A DNA stretch of 64,000 nt from Ferrimonas lipolytica (GTDB lineage: Bacteria > Pseudomonadota > Gammaproteobacteria > Enterobacterales > Shewanellaceae): positions 1,984,001-2,048,000 of the forward strand of contig NZ_CP051180.1 of NCBI RefSeq assembly GCF_012295575.1, in the 5' to 3' direction. This document shows, piece after piece, positions 53,779 to 63,983 of this stretch (positions are counted from its first letter, which is position 1; each line of letters begins with the position of its first letter). The notes below the pieces were generated by a model. The model saw only the letters and a program-made list of their open reading frames with translations, ran no database searches and was not told where the DNA came from. The translations under genes and the position numbers were made by a program.

Positions 53779-55029
53779 CTAATTGTCGTTGATACCCAGT
53801 GCATTACGCAAGACCTCTAACGATTCTACGTCACCGGCTCGTGCTGCCTTGGACAGCGCCTGAGTGGGCGAGTGGATCAATTTATTGGTTAGCTTGTTCG
53901 CTAACTCGGTCATAACGGCTTCTGCGTCAGCGCCTTGTTGCAACTTGTTCATTGCCAATTCCAGCGCGTCTTTCTTCAGTTCATCGCTTTGGGTGCGGAA
54001 CTGACGAATGGTATCAACAGAGTCCAAGCCGCGTTGCCATTTCACAAACTCTTGTGATTGAGCAGTCGCGATGGTTTCTGCCTTTTCCGCCGCTTCAAGG
54101 CGGTTAGCCATGTTCTTTTGAACGATACCTTGCAGATCATCAACGGTATAAAGGTAAGCGTTTTCCAAATCACCCACTTCAGATTCGATATCTCGAGGCA
54201 CAGCAATATCGACCAATAACATCGCTTGCTGGCGACGTTTCTTCAACGCTGTTGCAACCATACCCTTACCTAAAATAGGCAATGGTGCTGCAGTTGAAGA
54301 GATAACGATATCTGCATCAGGCAGGAATTCAGGGATCTGCGATAAGGTGATGGCTTTGGCACCAAACTCAGCCGCCATGCCTTCAGCACGGGACAGGGTA
54401 CGGTTAGCAACAATCAAATCGGTTGCACCTTGCTCACCTAGGTGACGTGCTACCAGTTCGATGGTCTCACCAGCACCGATCAACATAACTTTAGATTGGC
54501 TCAAATCTTCGAAGATATGGCGTGCTAAGTTAACCGCAGCAAAAGCAACGGAGACCGCTGATGCACCGATGTCGGTATCAGTGCGGATCTGCTTGGCAAC
54601 CTTAAAAGTATGTTGAAACAGCTTATCAATGGTATGTGAGATGGTCCCAGCAGCTTTTGCGTCAGCATATGATTTCTTTATCTGACCCAAGATCTGCGGT
54701 TCACCAAGTACCAGCGAGTCCAAACCAGCAGAGACGCGCAGCAAGTGCTGTACGGCTTTGATGCCTTGATGCTGGTAAATACTCTGACGTAACTCATCCT
54801 TGTCAAGATTATGGAACTCACTCAACCAATCGATTGTCTTCTCTAAGTCGACATTGTTGGTGTAGATCTCAGTTCGGTTACAGGTAGATACAATGACAGC
54901 CTCGTTGGTCTTGCTGGCACCAGCCAAGCTTCGCAACGCTTCTTCAAGAATATCTGGTCCGAATGCCACTTTTTCGCGCAGGGCTACGCTGGCAGTCTTG
55001 TGATTGATCCCAATTGCAACTAACGTCAT
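53779..55029 (-). CDS. hemA: Glutamyl-tRNA reductase HemA
   Basis: HemA reduces glutamyl-tRNA to glutamate-1-semialdehyde, the first step of C5 tetrapyrrole synthesis. From ATG 55029 ([13 protein letters not shown]) it has 416 residues, the normal size; the open frame upstream is not family sequence. Motifs are STCNRTEIY with the catalytic Cys, [17 protein letters not shown] and the NADPH-binding [13 protein letters not shown]. It is divergent from lolB, as in E. coli. Confidence 0.95.
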   Translation of the reverse strand: MTLVAIGINHKTASVALREKVAFGPDILEEALRSLAGASKTNEAVIVSTCNRTEIYTNNVDLEKTIDWLSEFHNLDKDELRQSIYQHQGIKAVQHLLRVSAGLDSLVLGEPQILGQIKKSYADAKAAGTISHTIDKLFQHTFKVAKQIRTDTDIGASAVSVAFAAVNLARHIFEDLSQSKVMLIGAGETIELVARHLGEQGATDLIVANRTLSRAEGMAAEFGAKAITLSQIPEFLPDADIVISSTAAPLPILGKGMVATALKKRRQQAMLLVDIAVPRDIESEVGDLENAYLYTVDDLQGIVQKNMANRLEAAEKAETIATAQSQEFVKWQRGLDSVDTIRQFRTQSDELKKDALELAMNKLQQGADAEAVMTELANKLTNKLIHSPTQALSKAARAGDVESLEVLRNALGINDN

Positions 55030-55178
55030 GGCTTTGTAACTTGATTCGCCCCATGTTTCATGATGTTTCTCAGCGAGCGCAATTCTATAGCTTAACGGCG
55101 CGCAAGCGAAATAAGTATTGGCCAAATACCGCATTTTCAATGCACGATTGCGGTAGTGTGCACAAAAGCCGGATAAAA

Positions 55179-55769
55179 ATGTTTAACCAACCATCAAAAT
55201 TTGTTGTCTTGTTGATAACGCTTCTCACCTTAGTAGGGTGTGTAACGCATCAAGCTCCCGATTCAACCAGTAAAACTGTTACTTCCAATGACTGGACGGT
55301 AACCGGAAAAATCGCCTTTATCAGTCCAGAAGAGCGGGTCTCTGCCAATCTGCATTGGCGTCATATCACCTCAACCGGCAACGACAGGCTGCAACTAACG
55401 GGTCCATTTGGCACCAACGTCTTGAACCTAACCGCCACACCGGAGCTAGCTACCGTAGTGGTAGATGATAAGACCTTTACCGATAACGATGTTGATAGAC
55501 TAATTGTTAAATTGACCGGTTGGCCACTGCCTCTGTCACAGTTAGCAAAATACCTATTAGGACAGACTGCTGCAGATCACAAAAACGTGAGTAACAAAGT
55601 GACCCAATCGGTAATAGAACTCATTCATCCAACTACCAATAGCATATCTGAGCTGCACTATCTGAGCTGGCAGCAAATCAATGGCTATAAAATCCCCAAG
55701 CAAATTGAGTTGCGCCAAGATCAGCAACGAATAAAATTGACCATCAACACTTGGCAACCGGAGCTGTAG
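55179..55769 (+). CDS. lolB: Outer-membrane lipoprotein insertion factor LolB
   Basis: LolB accepts lipoproteins from LolA and inserts them into the outer membrane. The 196-residue protein from ATG 55179 has a lipobox LTLVGC. The mature domain has [24 protein letters not shown] and [15 protein letters not shown], typical of LolB. The open frame begins earlier (55014), inside the divergent hemA region, and that extension is discarded. IspE follows 5 bp after its stop. Confidence 0.93.
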   Translation: MFNQPSKFVVLLITLLTLVGCVTHQAPDSTSKTVTSNDWTVTGKIAFISPEERVSANLHWRHITSTGNDRLQLTGPFGTNVLNLTATPELATVVVDDKTFTDNDVDRLIVKLTGWPLPLSQLAKYLLGQTAADHKNVSNKVTQSVIELIHPTTNSISELHYLSWQQINGYKIPKQIELRQDQQRIKLTINTWQPEL

Positions 55770-55774
55770 CCTAA

Positions 55775-56614
55775 ATGAATTCTAGTACTTGGTGGCCCGC
55801 CCCGGCAAAATTGAACTTATGCTTACACGTCAACGGTAAGCGCTCTGACGGTTATCACGAGCTGCAAACTTTGTTTCAATTTGTCGATTGGTGTGACTAC
55901 CTACAATTTACCGTTCGTAACGACAATCACATCACCCTTAACCCTGAATTGCCCGGCGTACCAGCCCACAGCAACCTTATTGTCAAAGCCGCACGAATGC
56001 TGCAACAGCACAGTGGCGTAACTCTTGGGGCTGACATCACCCTCGATAAACGTCTGCCGATGGGCGGTGGTATAGGTGGCGGTTCCTCTGATGCAGCCAC
56101 CACACTGGTGGCACTCAATCAGCTGTGGCAGACCAATATTGCCGTCGATGAGCTTGCCCAGATGGGCTTAAGCCTTGGTGCCGATGTGCCAGTGTTTGTC
56201 CGCGGGCTTGCCGCAATGGCAGACGGAGTAGGAGAACAACTGCGACCCGTTACCGTCGCAGAACCGTGGTACCTAATCATTGTTCCAGCAGTCGAGGTAG
56301 CCACCGCCGATATCTTCGCAGCCAAAGACCTGCCAAGAGATACTGCCAAAATCACCAACTTAGAAAAACAACCAGCACAATGGAAAAATGATTGCCAACA
56401 AGTCGTTTGCAATCGCTATCCACAAGTTGCAAAGGCGTTAGCGTGGTTGGTAGACTATGCGCCGTCGAAAATGACCGGCACTGGCTGCTGCGTTTTTGGG
56501 CAATTTGCCTTAAAAAGCGACGCCGAGGCTGCATTGGCAGAAATGCCAACCGGGTGGACGGCTACAGTAACGAAAGGTTGTAACCGATCGCCCCTACTGG
56601 CATTAATCGCCTAG
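55775..56614 (+). CDS. ispE: 4-diphosphocytidyl-2-C-methyl-D-erythritol kinase
   Basis: IspE phosphorylates CDP-methylerythritol in the MEP pathway to isoprenoids. This 279-residue GHMP kinase has the ATP-binding loop [16 protein letters not shown] (near residues 91-106), the N-terminal [23 protein letters not shown] and a C-terminal [12 protein letters not shown]. It lies in the conserved lolB-ispE-tRNA-prs order; the tRNA starts 11 bp after its stop. Confidence 0.95.
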   Translation: MNSSTWWPAPAKLNLCLHVNGKRSDGYHELQTLFQFVDWCDYLQFTVRNDNHITLNPELPGVPAHSNLIVKAARMLQQHSGVTLGADITLDKRLPMGGGIGGGSSDAATTLVALNQLWQTNIAVDELAQMGLSLGADVPVFVRGLAAMADGVGEQLRPVTVAEPWYLIIVPAVEVATADIFAAKDLPRDTAKITNLEKQPAQWKNDCQQVVCNRYPQVAKALAWLVDYAPSKMTGTGCCVFGQFALKSDAEAALAEMPTGWTATVTKGCNRSPLLALIA

Positions 56615-56625
56615 TAAAATTTTGT

Positions 56626-56700
56626 TGGGCTATCGCCAAGCGGTAAGGCAGCGGGTTTTGATCCCGCCATTCCCAGGTTCGAATCCTGGTAGCCCAGCCA
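56626..56700 (+). tRNA. tRNA-Gln (anticodon TTG)
   Basis: This 75-nt tRNA pairs TGGGCTA with TAGCCCA in the acceptor stem and has an encoded CCA end. The anticodon stem CGGG/CCCG holds the loop TTTTGAT with anticodon TTG, reading CAA. The T arm contains GGTTCGAATCC. It sits between ispE and prs and is probably processed from their common transcript. Confidence 0.95.
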
Positions 56701-56741
56701 TCTATTAGAACTACTAATTTTTTGTTTACAGGGTTTTAGTA

Positions 56742-56769
56742 GCTCGTTTTCGAGCAACCTTAAGGTTGC
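56742..56769. promoter_or_regulatory. Two adjoining palindromes upstream of prs
   Basis: GCTCG-TTTT-CGAGC (56742-56755) overlaps at one end the perfect 16-bp palindrome GCAACCTTAAGGTTGC (56754-56769). They could form a hairpin after the tRNA or be an operator. The PurR consensus is not matched. Confidence 0.4.
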
Positions 56770-56894
56770 CGTCAACAACGCTAACAGATACGCCTTTTGT
56801 ACCTACACGACTGGAATACTCCAGCAACTGGGACGTGGGCCACGGTGATGCGCTGGCCTACCCCAAAAAACAAATCAGACAGAGGTTCAATCCT

Positions 56895-57842
56895 GTGCCC
56901 GACATTAAGCTTTTTGCCGGTAATGCCACGCCGGAGCTTGCCAAGAAAATCGCCGATCGTTTGTACTGTGCTTTGGGTCATGCCGAAGTAGGTCGTTTCT
57001 CTGACGGTGAAATCAGCGTTCAAATCAACGAAAACGTTCGTGGTTCTGACTGTTTCATCATTCAGTCCACTTGTGCACCAACCAACGACAACCTAATGGA
57101 ATTGATCGTTATGGTTGACGCATTGCGTCGTGCCTCTGCTGGTCGTATCACCGCGGTAATTCCTTACTTCGGTTACGCTCGTCAAGATCGCCGTGTTCGT
57201 TCTGCCCGTGTGCCAATTACCGCTAAGGTAGTTGCTGATTTCTTATCTAGCGTAGGTGTAGACCGCGTTCTGACTTGTGATCTGCACGCAGAGCAGATTC
57301 AAGGCTTCTTTGATGTTCCAGTTGATAACGTATTCGGTTCACCGGTACTACTGGAAGATATGAAGCAACGTTCACTGGATAATCCTGTGGTTGTTTCTCC
57401 TGACATTGGCGGTGTAGTTCGTGCTCGCGCCGTTGCCAAGCTGCTTGATGACAGCGATCTGGCAATCATCGATAAACGTCGCCCTCAAGCGAACGTTGCC
57501 CAGGTGATGCACATCATCGGTGATGTAAAAGATCGTGATTGCATCATCGTTGATGACATGATCGACACTGGCGGCACCTTGTGTAAGGCTGCCGAAGCAT
57601 TGAAACAACAGGGTGCGCGTCGTGTATTCGCTTACGCAACTCACCCAGTATTCTCTGGCAACGCGCCAAAGAACATTGCCGAGTCCGTGATTGATGAAGT
57701 AATTGTGACTGACACAATCCCACTGCATAAAGATATGCTAGCGACCGGGAAGGTTTCCCAGCTAACCATGTCTGGCGTAATGTCTGAAGCGATCCGTCGC
57801 GTTAGCAACGAAGAATCTATCTCGGCGATGTTTGAGCACTAA
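56895..57842 (+). CDS. prs: Ribose-phosphate pyrophosphokinase
   Basis: Prs makes phosphoribosyl pyrophosphate from ribose 5-phosphate and ATP for nucleotide, His and Trp synthesis. The start is GTG 56895 (reads [11 protein letters not shown], Met in the protein), giving 315 residues, the E. coli length; the frame upstream to 56766 is not conserved in the family. Motifs are [25 protein letters not shown] with the flexible loop, and the PRPP site [19 protein letters not shown] terminator follows. Confidence 0.96.
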   Translation: MPDIKLFAGNATPELAKKIADRLYCALGHAEVGRFSDGEISVQINENVRGSDCFIIQSTCAPTNDNLMELIVMVDALRRASAGRITAVIPYFGYARQDRRVRSARVPITAKVVADFLSSVGVDRVLTCDLHAEQIQGFFDVPVDNVFGSPVLLEDMKQRSLDNPVVVSPDIGGVVRARAVAKLLDDSDLAIIDKRRPQANVAQVMHIIGDVKDRDCIIVDDMIDTGGTLCKAAEALKQQGARRVFAYATHPVFSGNAPKNIAESVIDEVIVTDTIPLHKDMLATGKVSQLTMSGVMSEAIRRVSNEESISAMFEH

Positions 57843-57860
57843 GCTCAATGCATTGCCCCA

Positions 57861-57886
57861 AAAGCCCCGCCATGCGGGGCTTTTTT
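57861..57886 (+). terminator. prs terminator
   Basis: A perfect 10-bp stem AAAGCCCCGC/GCGGGGCTTT with a 3-nt loop is followed by TTTG. Confidence 0.92.
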
Positions 57887-57970
57887 GTACCCGGAACAGA
57901 AATAAATCTCAAAAAAGTTGTCTTCGCCATCAACACTTCACAGCATTTAACTCCTATTCAAAAATAAAAC

Positions 57971-57986
57971 GTGAGCAAGGTCACAC
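57971..57986 (+). promoter_or_regulatory. Candidate CRP site
   Basis: CGTGAGCAAGGTCACA matches TGTGAN6TCACA at nine of ten positions. A possible -10 (TAATCT, 58009) lies at the distance expected for a class II promoter of the nucleotidase gene. Confidence 0.55.
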
Positions 57987-58076
57987 CCACTCACAGTTTG
58001 GATCGCCTAATCTTCTTAGCTTGGTACCCTGCCTGTGCTCACAATTGGTCGTGGGCCACAAATCCAGATGGAACTA

Positions 58077-59993
58077 ATGATGATTAATAAAAAGTATTCC
58101 TTAATTGCCGCATCTTTACTGGTTGCTCTGACTGGTTGTAGCGATGATGACTCTAGCAGCGAGCCGGTAGCACCTACTGCTGATTTCTCGCTGACCGTTG
58201 CCCACGTTAACGATACCCACTCAAACTTTGATCCTACCTCAGTAGACTTTACTGCCCCGATCACCGACGAAGGTATGTCACTGCGTGTAGATGCTGGCGG
58301 CTACGCACGCATGGCTGAAAAGTTAGAGATGGCTCGCGCAACAGCAGAAGCTGCTGACCAACCATTCTTGGCTCTGCACGGCGGCGACGCTTTCCAAGGT
58401 TCGTTGTACTTCAACGTAATGAAGGGACAAGGTAACGCCCAATTGCTGTCTATGATGGGTCTGGACGCAATGGCTATTGGTAACCACGAATTTGATTTGG
58501 GTAACGAAGCCCTTATCGACTTTGCTAACCGCGTTAACTTCCCACTGCTGGCTGCCAACATGGACACCAGTGGCGATAGCGCCATGAGCAAAATCGACAA
58601 CATCATGCCATACACCGTTAAGTCACTTAACGGCCAGAACGTTGGTATCTTCGGCTTAGTATTGGAAGATATGGAAAGCATCTCTTCTCCTGGTGAAGAT
58701 CTGGCTTTCGAAGGCGAAGTTGTTAGTGCCCAAGCGACCGTTAACGCTCTGTTAGCAGAAGGCGTTGACCACATCGTTATGGTAAGCCACATCGGTACAG
58801 ACCGTGACCTTCGCATCGCCGAAGAAGTTAACGGCGTTGATTTGATTGTTGGTGGCCACTCCCACACTTTACTGGGTGACTTCACCAACTTAGGCATGGG
58901 TCACGGCCATCCAGATATGGATTACGCTGAGATGGTAACCAACCCTGATGGCGGCAAAACCTGTATCGTTCAAGCTGGCCAATACGCGCAAGCGGTAGGT
59001 CAAGTAACGGTTGAGTTTGCACAAGGCGATATCCTGACCTGTGCTGGTAACAATACCCTGCTAATCGATGATAACTTTGCCCACAAGTACGATGGCGAAA
59101 ACCGCGAACCACTGACTGATGCAGACCAAGCTTCTGCGGTAGAGTTTATTGATGGCGAGCAAAACATTGCGATCACCGAACAAGACGTACAAGTTCAGTA
59201 CGTGATTGATGAAGACTTCAAACCTCTAGTAGAAGAGTTTGAAGGCTTAGTTATCGGCGACATATTTGATGAAAACGATCCAGTTGACCAAGGCTCTTTG
59301 GATCACACACGTATCCCTGGCCTAGCTAAGTACGATGCATCATTACGTTACAAAGGTTCTGAAGCTGGTGTGCATGTAGCTGACTCCATGGTCTGGAAGC
59401 TAAACGAAGTAAACATGGACGTCGACTTCGCCATCACTAATAACGGTGGTATCCGTAACCCTATCGTCGCTGGCGATGAAGGTTTGACTGCGGGTTACAT
59501 CATCGGTGAGTTACTTTACTTCTCAAACGAATTAGCTGTAGTAGAGCTGCTTGGTTCTGATGTCCGCGACCTGCTGAATGACACCATCGGTTATGCGCTC
59601 GACCCACTGGGTTCTTCAGGCTCGTTCCCTACATTCGCTAACATCCAGTTCACCTACAACGGTTTAAGCACCGAAGACAACAAGATCGAATCTTTGCAGG
59701 TTTGTCCTACCGGTGCTGGTAACGCTGATTGTACTGACATCATTGATGATACCGTTTACCGCATTGCGACCAACGCTTACATCGCTGGCGGTAAAGACGG
59801 TTACGACATCTTCGCTGAGCGCGCTCAAAGTGAAATGGTTGCTTCTGGCTTTATCGATAACGAATCAATGATTGAATATGTTGAGTATCTAACCGAGCAA
59901 GGCATGCGTTTAGAAGAGAAGCCAACTGGTCTGAACTTCATTGAGCCTGCTGATTTCGTAGCTGATAGCCCACTGAAAAAAGAAAACGACTAA
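58077..59993 (+). CDS. Lipoprotein 5'-nucleotidase/metallophosphatase (UshA-like)
   Basis: This 638-residue surface or periplasmic enzyme removes phosphate from nucleotides for scavenging. The lipobox is LVALTGC, followed by an Asp/Ser-rich linker. The N-terminal calcineurin-type domain has VAHVNDTHSN, GDAFQGS, GNHEFD, HIGTDRD and GGHSHT, all metal-ligand motifs. The C-terminal 5'-nucleotidase domain has TNNGGIRNPI, which carries the substrate-binding loop. ATG 58077 is chosen with GGA upstream; earlier in-frame codons precede the signal sequence. A possible CRP site lies upstream and a terminator after. Confidence 0.92.
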   Translation: MMINKKYSLIAASLLVALTGCSDDDSSSEPVAPTADFSLTVAHVNDTHSNFDPTSVDFTAPITDEGMSLRVDAGGYARMAEKLEMARATAEAADQPFLALHGGDAFQGSLYFNVMKGQGNAQLLSMMGLDAMAIGNHEFDLGNEALIDFANRVNFPLLAANMDTSGDSAMSKIDNIMPYTVKSLNGQNVGIFGLVLEDMESISSPGEDLAFEGEVVSAQATVNALLAEGVDHIVMVSHIGTDRDLRIAEEVNGVDLIVGGHSHTLLGDFTNLGMGHGHPDMDYAEMVTNPDGGKTCIVQAGQYAQAVGQVTVEFAQGDILTCAGNNTLLIDDNFAHKYDGENREPLTDADQASAVEFIDGEQNIAITEQDVQVQYVIDEDFKPLVEEFEGLVIGDIFDENDPVDQGSLDHTRIPGLAKYDASLRYKGSEAGVHVADSMVWKLNEVNMDVDFAITNNGGIRNPIVAGDEGLTAGYIIGELLYFSNELAVVELLGSDVRDLLNDTIGYALDPLGSSGSFPTFANIQFTYNGLSTEDNKIESLQVCPTGAGNADCTDIIDDTVYRIATNAYIAGGKDGYDIFAERAQSEMVASGFIDNESMIEYVEYLTEQGMRLEEKPTGLNFIEPADFVADSPLKKEND

Positions 59994-60011
59994 TCATTTA
60001 TGATTAGCATT

Positions 60012-60039
60012 AAACGGCCTCCTTTCGGAGGCCGTTTTT
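60012..60039 (+). terminator. Nucleotidase gene terminator
   Basis: A perfect 11-bp stem AAACGGCCTCC/GGAGGCCGTTT with a TTTC loop is followed by TTC. Confidence 0.92.
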
Positions 60040-60242
60040 CGTTGTGCTAGCCAATATTTTCCTCTCATTGAGAGTTCCCCATAGAAAGTGGTAAACTGCT
60101 GCGCCTTTAGCTAAAGCTTAAAGGTCCGTTGTTGGTTGTCGATTGCCTGTCAGAAAGGTTTGGTCGCGAATCTTTCATGTAGTAGATGCGTTATCGCAGC
60201 AGTGGAAGCACAGATGACACCACAATATGGAGATTAACGATT

Positions 60243-60875
60243 ATGCCCGAGTTAACGTTTGACGCTGAAGTTCGTACCGAACATGGCACCGGAGCGAGCC
60301 GCCGGTTGCGTCATCAAGACAAGCTGCCTGCAATTTTATACGGCGGTGGCAAAGACCCTGTGTCACTGACTTTGGAGCACAACAAAGTCAACTTAGCACA
60401 GGAAAAAGAGGCGTTTTATAGCCAAGTGCTGACCCTCAAAATCAACGGCAAAACGGAAGATGTCATCGTTAAGGCGATGCAACGTCACCCATACAAGCCT
60501 AAATTAGTGCACGTTGATTTTTTGCGAGTGTCAAAAAATAACGCATTGACCACCACAGTGCCGCTGCACTTCTTAAACGAAGACACCTGCGTTGGTGCTA
60601 AAGCTGGCGGTACCGTAGTACACCTATTGAACGAAGTTGAAGTGAAATGTCTGCCAGCTGACCTGCCAGAATTCATTGAAGTTGATATTCAACAATTGGA
60701 CGCGGGTCAATCGCTGCACTTGCACGACATCGCTCTCCCTAAAGGGGTTGAGTTAACCGAGCTAAGTAAAGGCGACGATCACGATCTTTCTGTAGTCAGC
60801 GTGCAAGCCGCGCGTGGCGGCAGCGAAGAAGATGAAGCATCAGAAAGCGCCGAACCTGGCACTGAACAAGAGTAA
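60243..60875 (+). CDS. rplY: 50S ribosomal protein L25 (CTC type)
   Basis: This L25 protein binds 5S rRNA in the large ribosomal subunit. From ATG 60243 it has 210 residues: the N-terminal L25 domain ([30 protein letters not shown]) plus the C-terminal beta domain of the CTC/TL5 form, ending in an acidic tail. The 57 bp of open frame before this ATG have no family sequence. The pth gene follows after 9 bp. Confidence 0.94.
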   Translation: MPELTFDAEVRTEHGTGASRRLRHQDKLPAILYGGGKDPVSLTLEHNKVNLAQEKEAFYSQVLTLKINGKTEDVIVKAMQRHPYKPKLVHVDFLRVSKNNALTTTVPLHFLNEDTCVGAKAGGTVVHLLNEVEVKCLPADLPEFIEVDIQQLDAGQSLHLHDIALPKGVELTELSKGDDHDLSVVSVQAARGGSEEDEASESAEPGTEQE

Positions 60876-60884
60876 ATAACAACG

Positions 60885-61481
60885 GTGAGCAGTAATATCC
60901 GTTTAATCGTGGGCCTGGCTAATCCAGGCCCCGAATATGTTAGAACCCGCCATAATGCGGGTGAGTGGCTGGTCAACGAACTAGCCCGTATGCATAACGT
61001 CAGTCTAAAAGCCGAAAGTAAATTTTATGGCTTAACAGCTCGGATCCAAAGCGGCAGTACCGATCTGCGCCTGTTGATCCCTACCACCTTCATGAACCTC
61101 TCCGGCAAATCCGTTGCCGCATTGGCAAACTTCTATGGCATTGAACCGGAAGAGATCTTGGTAGCACACGACGAGCTTGACCTAGCACCAGGCGTTGCCC
61201 GCATCAAAAAAGGCGGCGGCCACGGTGGTCATAATGGCCTAAAAGATATCATTGCCAAGATGGGCAATAACAAAGATTTTTACCGGCTGCGCATCGGTAT
61301 TGGTCACCCAGGTGATCGCAACCGCGTGTCCGGATATGTATTGGGTAAAGCCCAAGCAACTGAACAACAGGCCATGGATGAGGCCGTTGACGAAGCCAGT
61401 CGCTGCATCGATATTTTGCTGCGCGATGGCATCGCCAAGGCACAGAGCCGCCTACACACTTTCTCGGCCCAACCGGCCTAA
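60885..61481 (+). CDS. pth: Peptidyl-tRNA hydrolase
   Basis: Pth frees tRNA from prematurely released peptidyl-tRNA. The 198-residue protein starts at GTG. Motifs are [23 protein letters not shown] with the catalytic His in [16 protein letters not shown], and HDELDLAPG with [10 protein letters not shown]. It lies between rplY and ychF, the common gammaproteobacterial order. Confidence 0.95.
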   Translation: MSSNIRLIVGLANPGPEYVRTRHNAGEWLVNELARMHNVSLKAESKFYGLTARIQSGSTDLRLLIPTTFMNLSGKSVAALANFYGIEPEEILVAHDELDLAPGVARIKKGGGHGGHNGLKDIIAKMGNNKDFYRLRIGIGHPGDRNRVSGYVLGKAQATEQQAMDEAVDEASRCIDILLRDGIAKAQSRLHTFSAQPA

Positions 61482-61504
61482 TTACGACAAAGGTTAACAC
61501 TACC

Positions 61505-62596
61505 ATGGGTTTTAAATGTGGCATCGTGGGCCTGCCAAACGTAGGCAAATCCACTCTGTTTAACGCACTAACGAAAGCTGGCATCGAAGCAGCCAACTTC
61601 CCATTTTGTACTATTGAGCCAAACACCGGTGTAGTTCCAATGCCGGATCCGCGCTTGGACGAACTGGCGAAAATCGTTAACCCGCAACGCGTACTCCCAA
61701 CCACCATGGAGTTCGTAGACATTGCCGGTCTGGTTAAAGGCGCTTCCACCGGTGAAGGCTTAGGTAACAAGTTCCTAGCCAACATTCGTGAAACCGACGC
61801 CATTGGTCACGTTGTTCGCTGTTTCGAAAACGACAACATCGTGCACGTATCTGGTGGCGTAAACCCTGCTGATGACATTGAGGTGATCAACACCGAGCTG
61901 GCGCTAGCAGATATGGACGCCGTTGAGCGTGCGCTGCAGCGCCTAGCAAAACGCGCTAAAGGCGGCGATAAAGACGCTAAAGCCGAGATTGTGGTACTTG
62001 AGAAGCTGCAACCGGTTCTTGAAGAAGGTGGCATGGCACGCTCTGTTGAGCTTACTGCCGATGAGAAGAAGCTAATCCAATACATGGGTCTTCTTACTCT
62101 GAAGCCAACCATGTACATCGCTAACGTTAATGACGACGGTTTCGAAAACAACCCGTTCCTAGACATCGTGCGCGACATTGCAGCCAAAGAGAACGCTGTT
62201 GTTGTTCCAGTATGTGCTGAAATCGAATCTGAAATCGCAGAACTGGAAGACGACGAACGAGAAGAGTTCATGGCCGATCTTGGTATCGAAGAACCAGGCC
62301 TAAACCGCGTTATTCGTTCTGGTTACGAGCTACTTAACCTGCAAACCTACTTTACCGCTGGTGTTAAAGAGGTTCGCGCTTGGACGGTTTCCGTTGGTGC
62401 AACTGGTCCACAAGCCGCCGGTGTTATCCACACCGACTTCGAACGTGGTTACATCCGCGCCGAAGTAGTGGCGTACGACGACTTCATTCAATACAACGGT
62501 GAAAACGGCGCGAAAGAAGCCGGTAAGAAGCGTTCTGAAGGTAAAGGTTACGTGGTTGCCGATGGCGACGTAATTCACTTCCTCTTCAACGTCTAA
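61505..62596 (+). CDS. ychF: Redox-regulated ATPase YchF
   Basis: YchF (OLA1 in eukaryotes) is an Obg-like P-loop protein that prefers ATP and binds ribosomes. It has 363 residues. P-loop [15 protein letters not shown] at residues 8-22, switch region [16 protein letters not shown], a coiled-coil insertion, and a C-terminal TGS domain (FNVEVAYDD-type, ending VIHFLFNV). The G4 position is NVND instead of NKxD, in line with the non-GTP specificity. It is coupled to pth and ends at a terminator. Confidence 0.95.
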   Translation: MGFKCGIVGLPNVGKSTLFNALTKAGIEAANFPFCTIEPNTGVVPMPDPRLDELAKIVNPQRVLPTTMEFVDIAGLVKGASTGEGLGNKFLANIRETDAIGHVVRCFENDNIVHVSGGVNPADDIEVINTELALADMDAVERALQRLAKRAKGGDKDAKAEIVVLEKLQPVLEEGGMARSVELTADEKKLIQYMGLLTLKPTMYIANVNDDGFENNPFLDIVRDIAAKENAVVVPVCAEIESEIAELEDDEREEFMADLGIEEPGLNRVIRSGYELLNLQTYFTAGVKEVRAWTVSVGATGPQAAGVIHTDFERGYIRAEVVAYDDFIQYNGENGAKEAGKKRSEGKGYVVADGDVIHFLFNV

Positions 62597-62606
62597 TAGC
62601 CACCAT

Positions 62607-62633
62607 AAGCCCAGTCATCGACTGGGCTTTTTT
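62607..62633 (+). terminator. ychF terminator
   Basis: A perfect 10-bp stem AAGCCCAGTC/GACTGGGCTT with a 3-nt loop is followed by TTTTTG. Confidence 0.92.
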
Positions 62634-62687
62634 GTATCTAAGCGTCATGACCCAGTGGATATCCATATAAACCAATAGGATTTAATA

Positions 62688-63983
62688 CTGAAAGGATTCA
62701 CATTAGCTGCGATAAGCTCCGCTCTGGCTATGAGCACCACCCTCGCTGCCACTTGGTACATCGCAAGCCAATATGAGCAGTACCGCTTGAACGCATTAGA
62801 ACGCTTCAATAACCAAACTGGCAGCACTCAATTGAGTCACACCATCAGCGATCGCAATCTATTTAATCATAACGAACACTATCGTATTAGCGCTTACGCC
62901 GATGGCTCAAACAAACTAGTTGAGTTGCAATTTAACCAACAAGTAAAGTTCTACCCCGGCTTTGTTAAAGCAACCTACTCCATTGATACCAGCTCTCCCA
63001 GTTGGCAGGTTGTCGGTCAGCAACTAAAGCAGCCACTGTTAAACCATGGTAGCTGGTCAGCGTCGATATTTTCCCAACAGGGCAACTACCGTTACCAAGT
63101 CGATGGTTTTGAATCAAAGCCAACGAGCCTTGATGAATACATCAGCACTGGTGATATCGTTGTCGATGGTACCTTTGCATTGGATCTGAGTGAGTACAGC
63201 AGCCAACTAAGTATCGCTGCGGCGACCATTGGTTTTGCCCAACGGGTATTCGAACTTGAAGGGTTGTCAGCCAGTAGCACCATGACACTACTTGATGACA
63301 TCTATGACATCAACTTCAGCCACAGCTCTATTGATAGTTTAACCGCTTATCAATTAGGCAACACCACAACCGCCACCAAACCGCTCAGGTTCAAGCTTAA
63401 CGACTTAAAGTTAAGTAACGGTAATCTACACCGACAAGGCAACAGCAGTAGTTCGACTACTCTAACCATTGGCGCACTGGCACTAAGCGCTAACGATGAC
63501 ATCGACATAACCTTAACCGACGCCCGCCTTGCCACTAAAGTAAGTAACGTTGCCACCAGCGCCTACATCAACTTAGCTCGTTTTATACAGCAAGGCAGCC
63601 AACCAGATGCGCTAGCATCAGCACTAACGGACATCGACACAATATTAGCAAATAACTTGCAGCTAGATATCCAAGCGTTCGAAGGGGACATCACCCTTGC
63701 CTCGCGAGACGAGAAAATTGCAGGCCACTATGCCGCTATTGGGCAAATAGTCCTCCATCCCACCAACCTTGCTCAACTTCAAACCAGCCAACCGTTCGCA
63801 TTGATTGACGCCAAGCTGTCGCTCAACTTTAGCGACACTATGTTTAGCCAGCATCCACTAGCCACACAGCTCGATAATTTCGAACAACATGGTTTTTTAA
63901 ACCGCGCTGACGGCCAATTTACCACCTCCGTAATCTTTGAAAATGCACAACTAAGCCTTAATGACCAACCGTTGCAGTTATAA
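62688..63983 (+). CDS. YdgA/DUF945-like membrane-anchored protein
   Basis: This protein has about 431 residues if it starts at CTG 62688, or 417 from ATG 62730. Upstream of the ATG the frame stays open for 17 codons after an in-frame stop and encodes KGFTLAAISSALA, which completes a single N-terminal transmembrane helix; AGGA lies 9 bp before the CTG. No standard start codon is present in that stretch. The large periplasmic part is rich in Ser, Asn and Leu with beta character and resembles DUF945 (YdgA) proteins of the envelope, function unknown. Family assignment is moderate. Confidence 0.68.
   Translation: MKGFTLAAISSALAMSTTLAATWYIASQYEQYRLNALERFNNQTGSTQLSHTISDRNLFNHNEHYRISAYADGSNKLVELQFNQQVKFYPGFVKATYSIDTSSPSWQVVGQQLKQPLLNHGSWSASIFSQQGNYRYQVDGFESKPTSLDEYISTGDIVVDGTFALDLSEYSSQLSIAAATIGFAQRVFELEGLSASSTMTLLDDIYDINFSHSSIDSLTAYQLGNTTTATKPLRFKLNDLKLSNGNLHRQGNSSSSTTLTIGALALSANDDIDITLTDARLATKVSNVATSAYINLARFIQQGSQPDALASALTDIDTILANNLQLDIQAFEGDITLASRDEKIAGHYAAIGQIVLHPTNLAQLQTSQPFALIDAKLSLNFSDTMFSQHPLATQLDNFEQHGFLNRADGQFTTSVIFENAQLSLNDQPLQL

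Noticed and set aside
61249-61803. 184-codon minus-strand frame opposite pth and ychF
   Set aside because: It lies wholly antisense to two well-supported genes and shows the composition of a shadow frame.
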